A DNA stretch of 64,000 bases, taken from NCBI RefSeq assembly GCF_022354825.1, contig NZ_CP031168.1, forward strand, positions 4,279,501-4,343,500, read 5' to 3'. The notes below the pieces were generated by a model. It searched no databases, had not been told where the DNA came from, and worked only from the letters and a program-made list of their open reading frames with translations. Position 1 is the first letter of the stretch; each line of letters opens with the position of its first letter. Positions 17,660-27,800 of this stretch are shown here, one piece after another. A program made the translations under genes and the position numbers. This stretch comes from Paenibacillus sp. H1-7 (GTDB lineage: Bacteria; Bacillota; Bacilli; Paenibacillales; NBRC-103111).

Positions 17660-18535
17660 ATGGATATCGCATTTTATAAAACGCTGCTCGAGGTCGCCAA
17701 GTGGCAAAATTATACGAAAGCCGCCGACATGCTGGGGTATGCGCAATCCAGCGTAACCTCACAAATCCAAAAGCTTGAACAGGAGTACAGCATTACGATT
17801 TTCGAACGAATGAACAAAAAAATGCAGCCTACGTCCGATGGCCTGGAGCTGCTCCGTTACGCTTCGCAGATCGTCAGCCTGTTCGAAGAATCGAAGATTA
17901 CTATATCCGGAGCGACTAACGGCAGCTTCACCATTGGGATCAAATCCACATTAGCGTCGTATTTGCTTCCCAACTATTTAGGCGCCTATAAGCAAAAGAA
18001 CCCGGCCGTCCAAATTCAAATCAAGGAAGTGGCCGGAATGGGGTTGCTGCAGGCGCTGAAAGCTGGCGAATGCGACTTGGGATTTATGATCACCGATCAA
18101 ACCGACCTGCCGGATTATGTATGCCGGACGATCCGAGAGGAAGATTATGTGTGGATTGCGAAGCCGGACCATCCGCTGCTCGCCAAAGCTGCCGTGTATC
18201 CGGAAGATCTGAATGGGGAAGAAATGATTATGACCTCCGACAATTGCACTAGCCGGTCATACTTTGAAACGATGCTGCGAGTGAACCATGTTCAGTACAG
18301 CAAAACGTACGATAATATGAATTTCGAAACGATCAAACGATATGTGATGCATGGATTAGGGATATCCCTTGTCCCCAAAACGATTATCGCTCCCGAGTTC
18401 GAAAATGGACAGCTGGCGATACTGCCGCTTCATTATCCATCGCTCGTGCTCAAGGTTCAGTTGGTGTATCATGAAAAGAAATATATTTCAAAAGCAATGA
18501 GAGCTTTTATTCAATCCGTTTGTCCGGAACGATGA
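17660..18535 (+). CDS. LysR-family transcriptional regulator
   Basis: A 291-residue LTTR. The N-terminal winged helix is clear (TLLEVAKWQNYTKAADMLGYAQSSVTSQIQKLEQEY), followed by the periplasmic-binding-like effector domain (from about residue 90, GSFTIGIKSTLASYLLPNYL). GGGAGGAAGA precedes the ATG. LTTRs usually activate a nearby gene; the GNAT gene 50 bp downstream in the same direction is probably co-transcribed. The effector cannot be predicted. Confidence 0.9.
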   Translation: MDIAFYKTLLEVAKWQNYTKAADMLGYAQSSVTSQIQKLEQEYSITIFERMNKKMQPTSDGLELLRYASQIVSLFEESKITISGATNGSFTIGIKSTLASYLLPNYLGAYKQKNPAVQIQIKEVAGMGLLQALKAGECDLGFMITDQTDLPDYVCRTIREEDYVWIAKPDHPLLAKAAVYPEDLNGEEMIMTSDNCTSRSYFETMLRVNHVQYSKTYDNMNFETIKRYVMHGLGISLVPKTIIAPEFENGQLAILPLHYPSLVLKVQLVYHEKKYISKAMRAFIQSVCPER

Positions 18536-18585
18536 GGGCAGGATGACGATTTCTGACAACCATGGTGTGGAGGAGTAGGTGACAG

Positions 18586-19158
18586 TTGAGCAGCATTACC
18601 ATTGAAATGGTGAACGATGGCAATATCGAGCAGTGCAGAGAGCTGTGCAACGAGCTGATGGCTTTTCAACAATCTGCAGCTACCATAGCTCCTGAAACGT
18701 TTGATATCATGAATTTCGATACGAGAATGAAACGAAGCTATGAAAGCTCTCTAGACAGCCAGGTTATTGTCGTAAAAGACGCAGGGATTCCGGTCGGCTA
18801 TGCATTTTCCACCATTGATTATGTGGATGCAAGTAAAAATTCCATACCGGAATGGGCGCCGGTACAAGATCCTGAGCGTGATAAAGGCTTTTATCCCGAG
18901 TGGGTTCGTCTGCCGCAAAAGATCGGCTGCTTAAGCAACCTGTACTTGCGAGACGGCTACCGCGATAAAGGACTCGGCTCCAAATTGTTCGAGATGTCGG
19001 TCGAATGGCTGGAAAGCTTTAACGACGTTCATTTGATCTTTATTTATGTGTCCAATGGAAACGATACCGCTTTCGATTTTTACCTGAGCCGCGGATTCAC
19101 CTACAGTCACGACGTTTTTGGCGGCTTTATCAAGGCGGTTTATAAAAAGGCTGATTAA
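18586..19158 (+). CDS. GNAT-family N-acetyltransferase
   Basis: A 190-residue GNAT protein. The acetyl-CoA loop is visible as LSNLYLRDGYRDKGLGSKLFEMSVEWL (R/Q-x-x-G-x-G/A near residue 130), followed by FYLSRGFTYSHDVFGGF. The start is TTG at 18586, 10 bases after GGAGGAG; no ATG fits. It lies 50 bp after the LysR gene and is probably in its operon. Substrate unknown. Confidence 0.85.
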   Translation: MSSITIEMVNDGNIEQCRELCNELMAFQQSAATIAPETFDIMNFDTRMKRSYESSLDSQVIVVKDAGIPVGYAFSTIDYVDASKNSIPEWAPVQDPERDKGFYPEWVRLPQKIGCLSNLYLRDGYRDKGLGSKLFEMSVEWLESFNDVHLIFIYVSNGNDTAFDFYLSRGFTYSHDVFGGFIKAVYKKAD

Positions 19159-19227
19159 CCTGCGCTTCGTGGTTACATTAAGTATGGGAGTTGATCCGAA
19201 TGGAAATGCAGGGGAGCAGGATCCGGA

Positions 19228-19416
19228 CTTCTCCAGTCGGAGACGCCGTTCTTCGTCGGACAGGCGGTAGCTTCATTAGCGGCGGACCCGAATGTCATGG
19301 ATAAAACCGGCCAGCTGTTAAGCTCTTGGGACTTGTCCGACGAATACGGATTCAGCGACGCTGACGGACGCCGGCCGCACTGGGGACGCCACGCAAAGGA
19401 AAAAGGATACATTTAG
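19228..19416 (+). pseudogene. C-terminal remnant of a short-chain dehydrogenase
   Basis: Sixty-two sense codons reading LLQSETPFFVGQAVASLAAD and later SSWDLSDEYGFSDADG, ending at TAG 19414-19416. This is the typical C-terminal tail of a classical SDR. The Rossmann fold and active site are absent, and no start codon fits, so it is a gene scar between the GNAT and aldo/keto reductase genes. Confidence 0.75.
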
Positions 19417-19584
19417 GATGAAGGATCGACCGGATTCCAGGAGTCCGGTTGATTATTTTATTTCCTGCCGCATACGAATCTATTTGAAAACGGTTGTAAA
19501 GATATGAGAGAATGATAAATGATAGCATATTTTGCTAGCTTACATATGGGCGCAAAGTAATCAATCGAGAGGATGGATGATGCA

Positions 19585-20502
19585 ATGAGAACGATTAAGC
19601 TGGGAACCAGTTCCTTAGAAGTTCCGGTTATTGCGGTAGGCTGCATGAGAATCAAATCGCTGAGCGGAAGTGAAGCCGAGCGTTTTGTCCAGACTGCGTT
19701 GGAGCAAGGGGCGAATTTCTTCGATCATGCGGACATTTACGGCGGCGGCACTTGTGAAGAAATATTTGCCGATGCGATCCATATGAATGACGATATCCGC
19801 GAGAACATCATCTTGCAATCCAAGTGCGGTATTCGGAAGGGCATGTTCGACTTCTCCAAGGAGCATATTCTGGAATCGGTGGACGGCATTCTGAAGCGTT
19901 TGAAAACCGATTATTTGGATATTTTGCTCCTGCACCGTCCGGATGCGCTGGTCGAGCCGGAAGAGGTTGCTGAAGCTTTCGACCTGCTGGAAAGCTCGGG
20001 GAAAGTACGCCACTTCGGCGTTTCCAATCAGAATCCGATGCAGATTCAACTGCTGAAGAAGTTTGTGAAGCAGCCGATTGTAGCCAACCAGCTGCAATTA
20101 AGCATCACCAACGCTACCATGATTACGAACGGTGTCAATGTGAACATGGAGAACGATTCCGCTGTGAGCCGTGACGGCAGCGTGCTTGATTATTGCCGAC
20201 TAAACGATATCACCATTCAACCGTGGTCGCCGTTCCAATACGGATTCTTCAAAGGCGTGTTCCTCGGAAGCGACGAGTTCCCTGAACTGAACAAGAAGAT
20301 CGACGAGATCGCGGCCAAATATGAAGTGAGCAATACGACTATTGCGATGGCGTGGCTGCTGCGCCATCCAGCACGCATGCAACCGGTGACTGGGACTATG
20401 AGCCTCGAGCGGTTGATCGATTGCTGTAAAGCAAGCGATGTCCATTTAACACGTCAGGAATGGTATGAAATTTACCGGGCGGCAGGCAACATCCTCCCTT
20501 AA
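19585..20502 (+). CDS. Aldo/keto reductase
   Basis: An NADPH-dependent TIM-barrel reductase of about 305 residues. The catalytic tetrad is visible: Asp/Tyr in FDHADIYGGG, Lys in ILQSKCGI and His in ILLLHRPDAL. The C-terminal cofactor motif is MQPVTGTMSLERLIDC. Two starts are possible: ATG 19573 is only two bases after GAGAGG, while ATG 19585 (MRTIKLGTS) is the typical family start, so I use 19585. It resembles the YdhF-like group. Monocistronic, with its own terminator. Confidence 0.88.
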   Translation: MRTIKLGTSSLEVPVIAVGCMRIKSLSGSEAERFVQTALEQGANFFDHADIYGGGTCEEIFADAIHMNDDIRENIILQSKCGIRKGMFDFSKEHILESVDGILKRLKTDYLDILLLHRPDALVEPEEVAEAFDLLESSGKVRHFGVSNQNPMQIQLLKKFVKQPIVANQLQLSITNATMITNGVNVNMENDSAVSRDGSVLDYCRLNDITIQPWSPFQYGFFKGVFLGSDEFPELNKKIDEIAAKYEVSNTTIAMAWLLRHPARMQPVTGTMSLERLIDCCKASDVHLTRQEWYEIYRAAGNILP

Positions 20503-20534
20503 GTTGGGTTGTGCTAATAGTTTCTTATGAATTC

Positions 20535-20577
20535 AAGCAGCCTCTGGTCTTTATGGATCAGAGACTGCTTTTTTCAT
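20535..20577 (+). terminator. Terminator of the aldo/keto reductase gene
   Basis: AAGCAGCCTCTGGTC pairs with GATCAGAGACTGCTT with a single mismatch around a short loop, followed by TTTTTT. Confidence 0.9.
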
Positions 20578-21131
20578 TTTTGAAATACTAATTAATTTCC
20601 ATAATCTCCGCAGCTGATTCAGCTATATTTACACGAGTATACAGCAGCAGCTGGGATCACTGTACGGGAGGTTCCGTTTTTTGAGGAGCTGCATATCCTC
20701 TATAATATAAGAAGAATGACTTCATTGAAGCTATACTTGAATTGGAGTTTATCGGGGAAAAATGGGCTGAACCTGTCTCCGGAAGAGGGGAAGGTCTACC
20801 ATCAAAGACTGCTGTTAAAAGGCTTGTCATTCTTTATATAGTTGATATATAGAAACGATATGTATCTTACAAGGCGTCCGCGTTTTATCGCAGATGCTTT
20901 TTTTGTAGCTCGGTCTACTGTACGTTCTGATCCTGCAAGAAGGTCGTAGAGCCTGTTGAATTAAAGACAAATTAAAGATTTGTCCTTAATTGTCCGATGG
21001 CGATATGATAGTAATGAGAGCATGATCAATATGTGGAAGGGGCTGTCCACAATCGACTATCCTATTGGCGGAACAATTGGAAAAGATACATGCCTTGCTG
21101 CCCATAAGATTGTACAAAGGAGGCGCTGGCG
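20578..21131. other. Intergenic stretch before sdaAB
   Basis: No convincing gene. A frame of about 78 codons without a start (20605-20842, including LNLSPEEGKVYHQRLLLKGL) may be a coding scar I do not recognise. A hairpin with a T tract lies near 20873-20905, and a near-perfect inverted repeat (listed separately) sits at 20960-20990. Confidence 0.4.
20960..20990. promoter_or_regulatory. Inverted repeat upstream of the serine dehydratase genes
   Basis: ATTAAAGACAAAT and ATTTGTCCTTAAT form 13-bp arms (12 of 13 matched) around a 5-base spacer, 142 bp before sdaAB. It looks like a dimeric repressor operator; the regulator is not identifiable here. Confidence 0.5.
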
Positions 21132-21827
21132 ATGCGCTTCAAGGACCTATTCTCTATTATCGGACCGGATATGATCGGTCCCTCCAGCTCGCATACAGCC
21201 GGTGCTCTGCGCATAGGCTTGATTGCGAGACATCTTTTCGGGGAGCAGCCGGAACAAGCCGATGTAGCGCTATATCAATCGTTTGCAGATACGGGACGCG
21301 GGCACGGTACGGACGCAGCCATCGCTGCAGGACTGCTCGGATGGGCAACGGACGATTCACGCATCCCGCAGTCGCTTTCCTTGGCAGAGCAGCATGGACT
21401 GCATATAGAATTCCGCAAGGGAAGAGGCATGGCTCCTCATCCGAATACAGCGGAAATTCGCATGTCGGCCAAAGACCGTGTCATGCAAATCACCGGCACG
21501 TCCATCGGAGGGGGTAACGTTGAGATAGTGAACGTCGAAGGGTTCGACGTTCGGTTTAGCGCCGCGTATCCGACCATGGTAATCTGGCATTCCGATAAGG
21601 TCGGCTTGCTAGCTGCCTTGACCCGGTGGTTCAGCCGATATGGAATCAACATCGGGTTCATGGATGTGGATCGAAACCGGCGAAGCGGGGATGCTCTAAC
21701 AGTGATCGAAGCGGACGCCATTTTCCCGATCGAGCTGGTGGAAGCGGTACGCCGGGTGAAAGGCGTTACCCGCGCGGTTACGTTCGATTTATCGGACCGC
21801 ACCGATTCCGGGAATTCCGATAATTAA
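21132..21827 (+). CDS. sdaAB: L-serine dehydratase, iron-sulfur-dependent, beta subunit
   Basis: A 231-residue protein. The N-terminal half has IIGPDMIGPSSSHTAGALRIG, the signature of the serine dehydratase beta chain, and the C-terminal half is an ACT domain (about residues 145-220, WHSDKVGLLAALTRWFSRYGINI). With SdaAA it deaminates L-serine to pyruvate and ammonia using a 4Fe-4S cluster. AAAGGAGGC precedes the ATG. It lies 25 bp upstream of sdaAA in one operon. Confidence 0.95.
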   Translation: MRFKDLFSIIGPDMIGPSSSHTAGALRIGLIARHLFGEQPEQADVALYQSFADTGRGHGTDAAIAAGLLGWATDDSRIPQSLSLAEQHGLHIEFRKGRGMAPHPNTAEIRMSAKDRVMQITGTSIGGGNVEIVNVEGFDVRFSAAYPTMVIWHSDKVGLLAALTRWFSRYGINIGFMDVDRNRRSGDALTVIEADAIFPIELVEAVRRVKGVTRAVTFDLSDRTDSGNSDN

Positions 21828-21852
21828 ACTATTTTATCGTCTGGGGTGGCTT

Positions 21853-22764
21853 ATGAGATTCGATACGCTTCAGAAGCTTACGCAGTTATGTCGTGAGGAA
21901 GGCAAGCCGATACACCGTCTGATGATCGAGGAGCAATCTCAGGAATCGGGACGATCGGCTGAGAGCGAGTTGAAGAAGATGCTCGCCTATTATCGGATTA
22001 TGAAAGAGGCGGTGTCCCGCGGGTTAACGCAGGATACACTTTCGCACAGCGGCTTGACGGGGAACGACGCTAAGCGGGTACGGAACTTACACGATACAGG
22101 ACTCGGTCTGCTTGGACCGGTTGCCGGCCGGGCGCTGGCGAGCGCGCTCGCGGTTTCGGAAGTGAATGCGAGTATGGGGCGCATCGTCGCGACGCCGACG
22201 GCAGGCTCATGCGGGGTCATCCCCGGCGTCTTCGTCAGCGCTCAGGAGCATTTTGGCTGGACGGACGAATGGATGACGCACGGGCTGTTTACCGCTGCGG
22301 GACTTGGGTATATTATCGCCAACCGGTCGTTCGTCTCCGGCGCCGAAGGGGGCTGCCAAGCGGAGATCGGCTCCGCGGTCGCTATGGCTGCGGGCGCATT
22401 AACCGAGCTTCGCGGAGGTACGCCGGAGCAGTCGGTTCACGCAGTCGGACTGGCGCTCAAAAATTCGCTCGGCCTTGTCTGCGATCCCGTCGGCGGCTTG
22501 GTTGAGGTTCCCTGCATTGTGCGTAATGGCTTCGGGGCCGTGTCGGCGATTACGGCGTCGGATATGGCGCTGGCCGGAGTTCGCAGCGTCATTCCGTCCG
22601 ATGAGGTGATCGACGCTATGCTGGAGGTAGGAAGCGACATGTCGGAGAAATACAGGGAAACGGCGCGGGGAGGACTCGCAGCTACGCCAACAGGCAAACG
22701 GATAATGAAGGAGCTGTTTCCAGACAGTGACGACCCGTCAGATCCCGAACCCGATTCCGAATAG
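21853..22764 (+). CDS. sdaAA: L-serine dehydratase, iron-sulfur-dependent, alpha subunit
   Basis: A 303-residue catalytic subunit. Cysteines expected to hold the oxygen-sensitive 4Fe-4S cluster are all present: GSCGVIPG, EGGCQAEIG, VCDPVGGLVEVPC. The family end motif (AATPTGKRIMKELF) is intact. GGGTGG lies before the ATG, and the gene follows sdaAB by 25 bp, so the two are translated from one transcript and form a two-chain enzyme. The last 13 residues are acidic (SDDPSDPEPDSE). A terminator follows. Confidence 0.95.
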   Translation: MRFDTLQKLTQLCREEGKPIHRLMIEEQSQESGRSAESELKKMLAYYRIMKEAVSRGLTQDTLSHSGLTGNDAKRVRNLHDTGLGLLGPVAGRALASALAVSEVNASMGRIVATPTAGSCGVIPGVFVSAQEHFGWTDEWMTHGLFTAAGLGYIIANRSFVSGAEGGCQAEIGSAVAMAAGALTELRGGTPEQSVHAVGLALKNSLGLVCDPVGGLVEVPCIVRNGFGAVSAITASDMALAGVRSVIPSDEVIDAMLEVGSDMSEKYRETARGGLAATPTGKRIMKELFPDSDDPSDPEPDSE

Positions 22765-22806
22765 ACTTAGTAAGACGTTAACAAGGCTGCATGTATAGGG
22801 AAGGGA

Positions 22807-22856
22807 AAAGGTCATCTCGTGGCAGAAATCAATCTGCTGGCGGGATGACCTTTTTG
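22807..22856 (+). terminator. Terminator of the sda operon
   Basis: AAGGTCATC pairs with GGATGACCTT, with a second nested stem (GGCAGA/TCTGCT), followed by five T residues. Confidence 0.88.
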
Positions 22857-22873
22857 CTAGTTGAAGACATGAG

Positions 22874-23089
22874 CTAAGATAGAGTACCTTGATCTTGGCT
22901 ATCCGAATGGTTCGCCTGCATATGCTCGAGACGAGCTTTATAAAGCTGTTCTTTCGCTGCTTGAACTTCTCTGTCTTGATTCACGTTGCTATGTCTTGCT
23001 TCGTTAAGGGCATGAAGTGCATGGTTCATAGCATTTTGGGCTTTAGTCCGTGCGCTCTGTTCTTGTCCGTTGGATGGTTGATCAGCCAT
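22874..23089 (-). CDS. Small hydrophilic helical protein, unknown
   Basis: A 71-residue soluble protein (MADQPSNGQEQSARTKAQNA start) rich in Ala, Gln, Asn and His, predicted as one or two charged helices (ALNEARHSNVNQDREVQAAK). No motif is recognised. GGAGGTT precedes the ATG. It is the first of three small minus-strand genes (22.9, 23.2, 23.6 kb) that may be sporulation or stress proteins; that grouping is inference. Confidence 0.65.
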   Translation of the reverse strand: MADQPSNGQEQSARTKAQNAMNHALHALNEARHSNVNQDREVQAAKEQLYKARLEHMQANHSDSQDQGTLS

Positions 23090-23236
23090 TTCATAAACCT
23101 CCTTCGAGTATACAACATCGTTAATATGATCATAATGTGTATGTATTATGATTCATTTTTTTGGAATGAACGCTATGTAAGAAAAAAGAGCAGGGCACCA
23201 TAATTCAACGATACCCTGCATTTTTCCACTGCTCTG

Positions 23237-23476
23237 TTACTCGTTCCGATCCGAGGCATCCGCGTTATTGTCAACACTGTCGCCCGCTTTATTGCCAAGC
23301 GCTGCACCGGCGATTCCGCCAATAACAGTGCCGACAGGTCCAAATGCGGAACCTACAATAGCGCCCACGGCTCCACCGCCTACAGTACCTACTGCTTCAC
23401 CTGCATCGACATCAGCCATATTCGCTGAATCGAGATCCTCTGCTTCGTGTTGATTGCGATCATTGTGTTTAGCCAT
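23237..23476 (-). CDS. Glycine-zipper protein
   Basis: A 79-residue protein with charged ends (MAKHNDRNQHEAEDLDS start and a NADASDRNE end) around a glycine-zipper core, GTVGGGAVGAIVGSAFGPVG then GTVIGGIAGAALGNKAG, a membrane-inserting or self-assembling motif. ATG at 23476 follows AAGGAGTGATTTCG with good spacing; an upstream GTG touches the ribosome site and is unlikely. No signal peptide. Similar small proteins in Bacillota are often spore-associated; role unknown. Confidence 0.75.
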   Translation of the reverse strand: MAKHNDRNQHEAEDLDSANMADVDAGEAVGTVGGGAVGAIVGSAFGPVGTVIGGIAGAALGNKAGDSVDNNADASDRNE

Positions 23477-23600
23477 CGAAATCACTCCTTCTCTTAGTTA
23501 TAGACCATGATCACTCAGTCTCAATGCTTATTTTGTCCTAATGAAACAGAACCATTCTTTATAAAAATTATGAAGTCAGCGTAAAATAAATAGGCAGTCC

Positions 23601-23825
23601 TTATCCTTTGGACGATGTGGCTTGTGCTGCCTGGAAAGATGATTGTACCTGACTGATTAACGTTTGGGCTTGGGCAATTTCATTGGACGCCTGCTTTAAT
23701 GCTTCTTCACATAGGATTTGGTTAGCGGACGATTGCTCAATGGCTTGTGTAATACAATCCTTAGCCAGAGAAGCGATTGCTTCGGCTTTCTTTAATGAAT
23801 TTACGTCGACTTGTTGCTGAGTCAT
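23601..23825 (-). CDS. Small Gln/Ala-rich helical protein
   Basis: A 74-residue protein starting MTQQQVDVNSLKKAEAIASL. It is nearly all helix with a heptad look (ITQAIEQSSANQILCEEALK, IAQAQTLISQVQSSFQAAQA), which suggests a coiled-coil oligomer. ATG at 23825 follows GAGGAAC with good spacing; the frame is open to 23906. Family not recognised; small coat-like spore proteins have a similar composition. Confidence 0.7.
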   Translation of the reverse strand: MTQQQVDVNSLKKAEAIASLAKDCITQAIEQSSANQILCEEALKQASNEIAQAQTLISQVQSSFQAAQATSSKG

Positions 23826-24241
23826 AGTTGTTCCTCCTCGAAATGAATGTTGTCTGAAGACCTGTTTATCATTTTCAGCAGGTTTGTCTTTTATTCTAGA
23901 GAACAAATGTTCTTATAGAGTCGATTTTGCCTGCTAACAGGGTAGAGCGTTCAGAATGTTTTCAGTTTCATTATGAAATTGATTAAGAGGATAGCGTAAT
24001 CATTAATTACTTTGTTTTCTAAACAATACACAAAACAGATTTTTTACTTCAAAATTAAATGTTATACTTGTAAAAAAAATGTGAATTTTCGTAATATAAC
24101 AACATTTTTAGGGACTCAAACTAAACTTTTTTTACGAATAATCTGGTATACTATCCTTAAAGAGCAAAAATTTAACATTGAATGATAGCGCTTACTTTTT
24201 ATAAGTAATAAAGCAAATAAAAAGAAGGGGGTATCTATTTA
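23826..24241. other. AT-rich control region with cre-like site
   Basis: No gene. ATGATAGCGCTTACTT at 24182-24197 matches the CcpA cre consensus with one mismatch, 45 bp before the AraC-type ORF. The rest is very AT-rich promoter-like sequence. Confidence 0.5.
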
Positions 24242-24610
24242 TTGGAATCCATTCTAATGGATATACCTAAAACGTTGCCATGGATTGATGATGCTAAAAA
24301 GTACATTGATGATCACCTGACGGATCCTAATTTATCTTTGAAGCAAATCAGCCATCACTTTTCCATGAACCCGGTACAATTCAGCCGAATGTTCAAGGAG
24401 GGAGCAGGAGAGAAGTTCATTGACTACGTTACACGATTACGGATCGAGTTATCGATGAAGAAATTGGCTATGTCCTCCGACTCCATTCAGGAAATTGCCT
24501 GGCAAGTAGGGTATACCCATGTAGTGTCATTCATCCGAGCCTTCAAAAAAAGCACGGAATTAACTCCCGGCCATTTCCGTAAGGATTCAAGGGAAGCGGG
24601 GAGCATATAA
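24242..24610 (+). CDS. AraC-type regulator consisting only of the DNA-binding domain
   Basis: A 122-residue protein that is essentially one AraC-family double helix-turn-helix: DDAKKYIDDHLTDPNLSLKQI, MNPVQFSRMFKEGAGEKFIDYVTRLRI and IQEIAWQVGYTHVVSFIRAFKKSTELTPG. The usual sensor domain or REC domain is missing, so it may be a natural stand-alone HTH or the tail of a larger YesN-like gene. The start is TTG at 24242 after GAAGGGGG. A cre-like site upstream suggests carbon control. Confidence 0.75.
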   Translation: MESILMDIPKTLPWIDDAKKYIDDHLTDPNLSLKQISHHFSMNPVQFSRMFKEGAGEKFIDYVTRLRIELSMKKLAMSSDSIQEIAWQVGYTHVVSFIRAFKKSTELTPGHFRKDSREAGSI

Positions 24611-24747
24611 ACCCCATACATACTGTCTTTCTCAAAACCATAATGCACCTTTTTGAATGGACATTGGAAACCTCCAGGTGACCTGATGGATATTCTCAAG
24701 GTGTATTTTATTTTTATTATGCTTCGACACGGATCCGGAATAGGTGT

Positions 24748-24780
24748 AAAAAAACTGACGCCGATAAGTATCGACGTCAG
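24748..24780 (-). terminator. Terminator of the S-layer gene
   Basis: On the minus strand CTGACGTCGATA pairs with TATCGGCGTCAG, followed by seven T residues, about 70 bp after the stop codon. Confidence 0.85.
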
Positions 24781-24848
24781 CTCAGCTCTCTGTTCTGTTA
24801 TGTCACATCTCTACAGTCTGTGGTCGATGAATCATGCTGCTGCTTCTG

Positions 24849-27800
24849 TTATTTCGTACGATCCGTGAATACGTCGACCGTTTGCGTGATACTTCCGCTT
24901 GTAGCCATAACGGTAAAGGAAACGATCTGGCTGCCGCCTGCTCCCGGTACGTATTTGTATACGGCGGTTCCGGCTTTTTTGTCGACAACGATCTCAATGG
25001 TTCCTGGATTTGCTGGATCCGACCATTTGGCATTATTAATGCTGAAGCGGGTACCGAACAAATCAGCTGCACGGTATACGGAATAGTTTTTGAATTCAAA
25101 CGCTCCATACTGGTCTTTAAGCTTTATGTCGCCAAGCGTCTTCTTCAATTGAGTTACGCCGTTAGCAACGGAATCTCCGGAATGGATCGACAAGTTGTTG
25201 AGCAGGGATAACCAGACCGTTTTTGATTTTCCGTTCTCCGCTAATGTGAAGGAAGCCACGTTCAGTGCATCCTTCTTCACTTGAACATTCGACAGATTGT
25301 ATGGCTTATGTCCATTGCGGAAGGTAACGGCAACATTAGTCGTTCCTTCTTCCACACCGCGAAGGGCAATGGTATCGAAGGCAAGGGAATCCGATTTAGG
25401 TCGAGCTACCGGTACAGCGAATTTGTTTGTAGTGGATACACCTTGAATCAGGTTGTTAGGCAAACCGACATTTTCGCCTTTACTGTTTTTAGCGGAAACT
25501 TCAATTTTGCCGGCAAACCAGTTGGCCATCGCATCGGCCTCGGAAGTCGGTGCGACCAATCCAGGCAAAGCTAATTTAGATAAGTCAGACGCGACAGAGC
25601 CGGCTTCGAACGCACCCAAATACAAGTCATTCGTTGCGAACAATCCGTTGGCAAATGCTTTGACCTCATACGTCACTTTCTCTGCATCCTTGGAGTTCAA
25701 CAGCTCGACTTCACGGGATACAGAGGACATTTGGTTTCTGCTCTTGCCGTCCATCTTGAACAGCGTAGCCGTCATTTTATACTCGCCTACGTTATCGTCG
25801 CCTGTAATCGGTGTGAAGGTTAAGTCGGCATCACGGATCGATTTAACGGACGTTTTGGATGCGGAGTACCCGTCTGCGCGAGTATCGTCACCAACGAAAG
25901 TAATCTTATGATTCGGTGAAGCCTTATCCGTATCCCACTGCCATGTAGGTGCGGTTGTGCTTGTTAGAGAGCCTTTGGTAAAGTACACGGCGTTCGTTAC
26001 GGTTCCGGAAATTTGTTCGTAGCTGATATCGACCTCGTAGCCTGTGTAGTCCTTATCGAAATCATCGCCGTATTGGTCTTTAAATTTCAGCTTCATTTTG
26101 TTTTCAGTAATCATATTGTCAGTACTGACGTACAACGGAGTAAGGGACGGAACCATGAGCGGTTTCGGCTCGGAAGAGACGTACACTTGGTTCGGATAGC
26201 GTTTTTCCCCAATCCAAGTACTGTAAGTAGCCGACTTGTTGTTCTTCTCAATCGTCGCCGTAATAGTCAGCGTTCCTGCTTTTTCATCGTTTTCCCTGGT
26301 GCCTTCAAGCCCACCAATTTTAATTTTGCCTCTGCCTACGCCTTCGGTTTCAATAGATCTGCTTATTTTCACTCGGGCAGAACCGGAATCATCAATACGA
26401 ATTTCGTTTGCAAATCTGACAATATCGTCAACGGATAATTCCTTGCCGTTTTTATCTTTTACAATGACAGGGAGGTAGACGTCCTCGTCACCCCAAGCTA
26501 TCGAGGCGGCGCTTGGCTTGCCAAAGCTGATATCGAATGGCACATCGCTTGATACGATTTGCACTTTTTTCGTAGCGGTTTGTCCGCTGGAAGGCATTAC
26601 AGAAAAGGTAACTTCATGCTCGCCAGGCAGCATGTCCGGATTGGCGGAAGCGGTTCTAATAATAAGATCAGGTCGGTTATCGCTATCCTCGTCTTCAAAG
26701 AAGCCGAAGCCTTTGTCGATCTTGATGCCGTTTTCCGTAATCGTGCCATCGAGTATTGCGTCCGCATCAGACACCAACAAGTTGGTTTGATCACGCAATA
26801 AATCCAGCTCAGTTACCAGCATTCCATATTGGTCATACGCTTTGTAGTCCAGATAGGCTTTGTCTCCGGCTTCGAGCTTCTTCTTGCCACTGATCAGCTT
26901 CAATTCACCCAGCTCAACCTTCGATACCAGCTGCTTGTCTCCAATCTTGAACGTTTTGTTGGCCTGTACGGTTTTCTCAGGAGTTAAGACCGTAACGGAA
27001 ATGACATCATTGCGTTCCAAATCCGACGTGTTTATGGTGAATGATTGCTCCACGTTAGAAGCCTTTACCGTAAGATCTGAATTCACGCGAATGTCGAATC
27101 GCGCTGCCGGCAAATCGGTTTGCTCATTGTATTGGTTCAAAGCACGGAACGCGATAACGACCTCTTTGCCCAATGCTATCGTGTCAGAAGCCGTTGTAAA
27201 TTCCAGCTTCGTTAATTTCTCGGTTTGTGCGGTTACGTCTGCAGAGCCTTTATCAACGGTTAAGCCTCCGTCCTTAACGGCTTCGAGCTTCACGTTGTAG
27301 ACGCCTTCCGTCATTTTGGCATCGAGCGTCAATTCAACCTCGTTTTTATTGTCGTTCCATTTTGGCTTGGCCTCGATCTTGGTAGATCCACGGGTAACGC
27401 CGACCGTCAGCTTGGATGTATCTGCAATCGCTCCGTTCAGAGTGACCTTGATCGTTTTGGCTCCAGTCACTTCGGCTTTGTTGATCGATACTTTGGTGAC
27501 TACCTCCGGTTTGGCAGCAGAAGCAAGCTGCTTCTTGGCTTCATAAGCGGAGAGCACAAGCAAATCGCGAGTGGCAGGGGTGGTTCCGTCAAATTTCCCG
27601 TTCGCTCCGTTAACCATCAGCTTCAGGTCAATGGCAACAGCTACATAGCCTTTAGCCCAATCGGATACGGTATCGTCCTTAACGCCTGCAGATGCTTTGA
27701 CTTTCTCGTCCAGCTTCAGCCCTTTAACGAGGAAAGCAGCAAGCTGCTCCTTCGTCACTTCACCGCTTGGATTGAACAAGCCCTCTGCATAGCCATCCGT

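Noticed and set aside
20605..20842. Start-less frame of about 78 codons before sdaAB
   Set aside because: No start codon at the right place and no recognised family; mentioned only as a possible scar.
26013..26438. Plus-strand ORFs inside the S-layer gene
   Set aside because: Antisense shadows of a 1105-residue protein with clear SLH domains; no ribosome sites.
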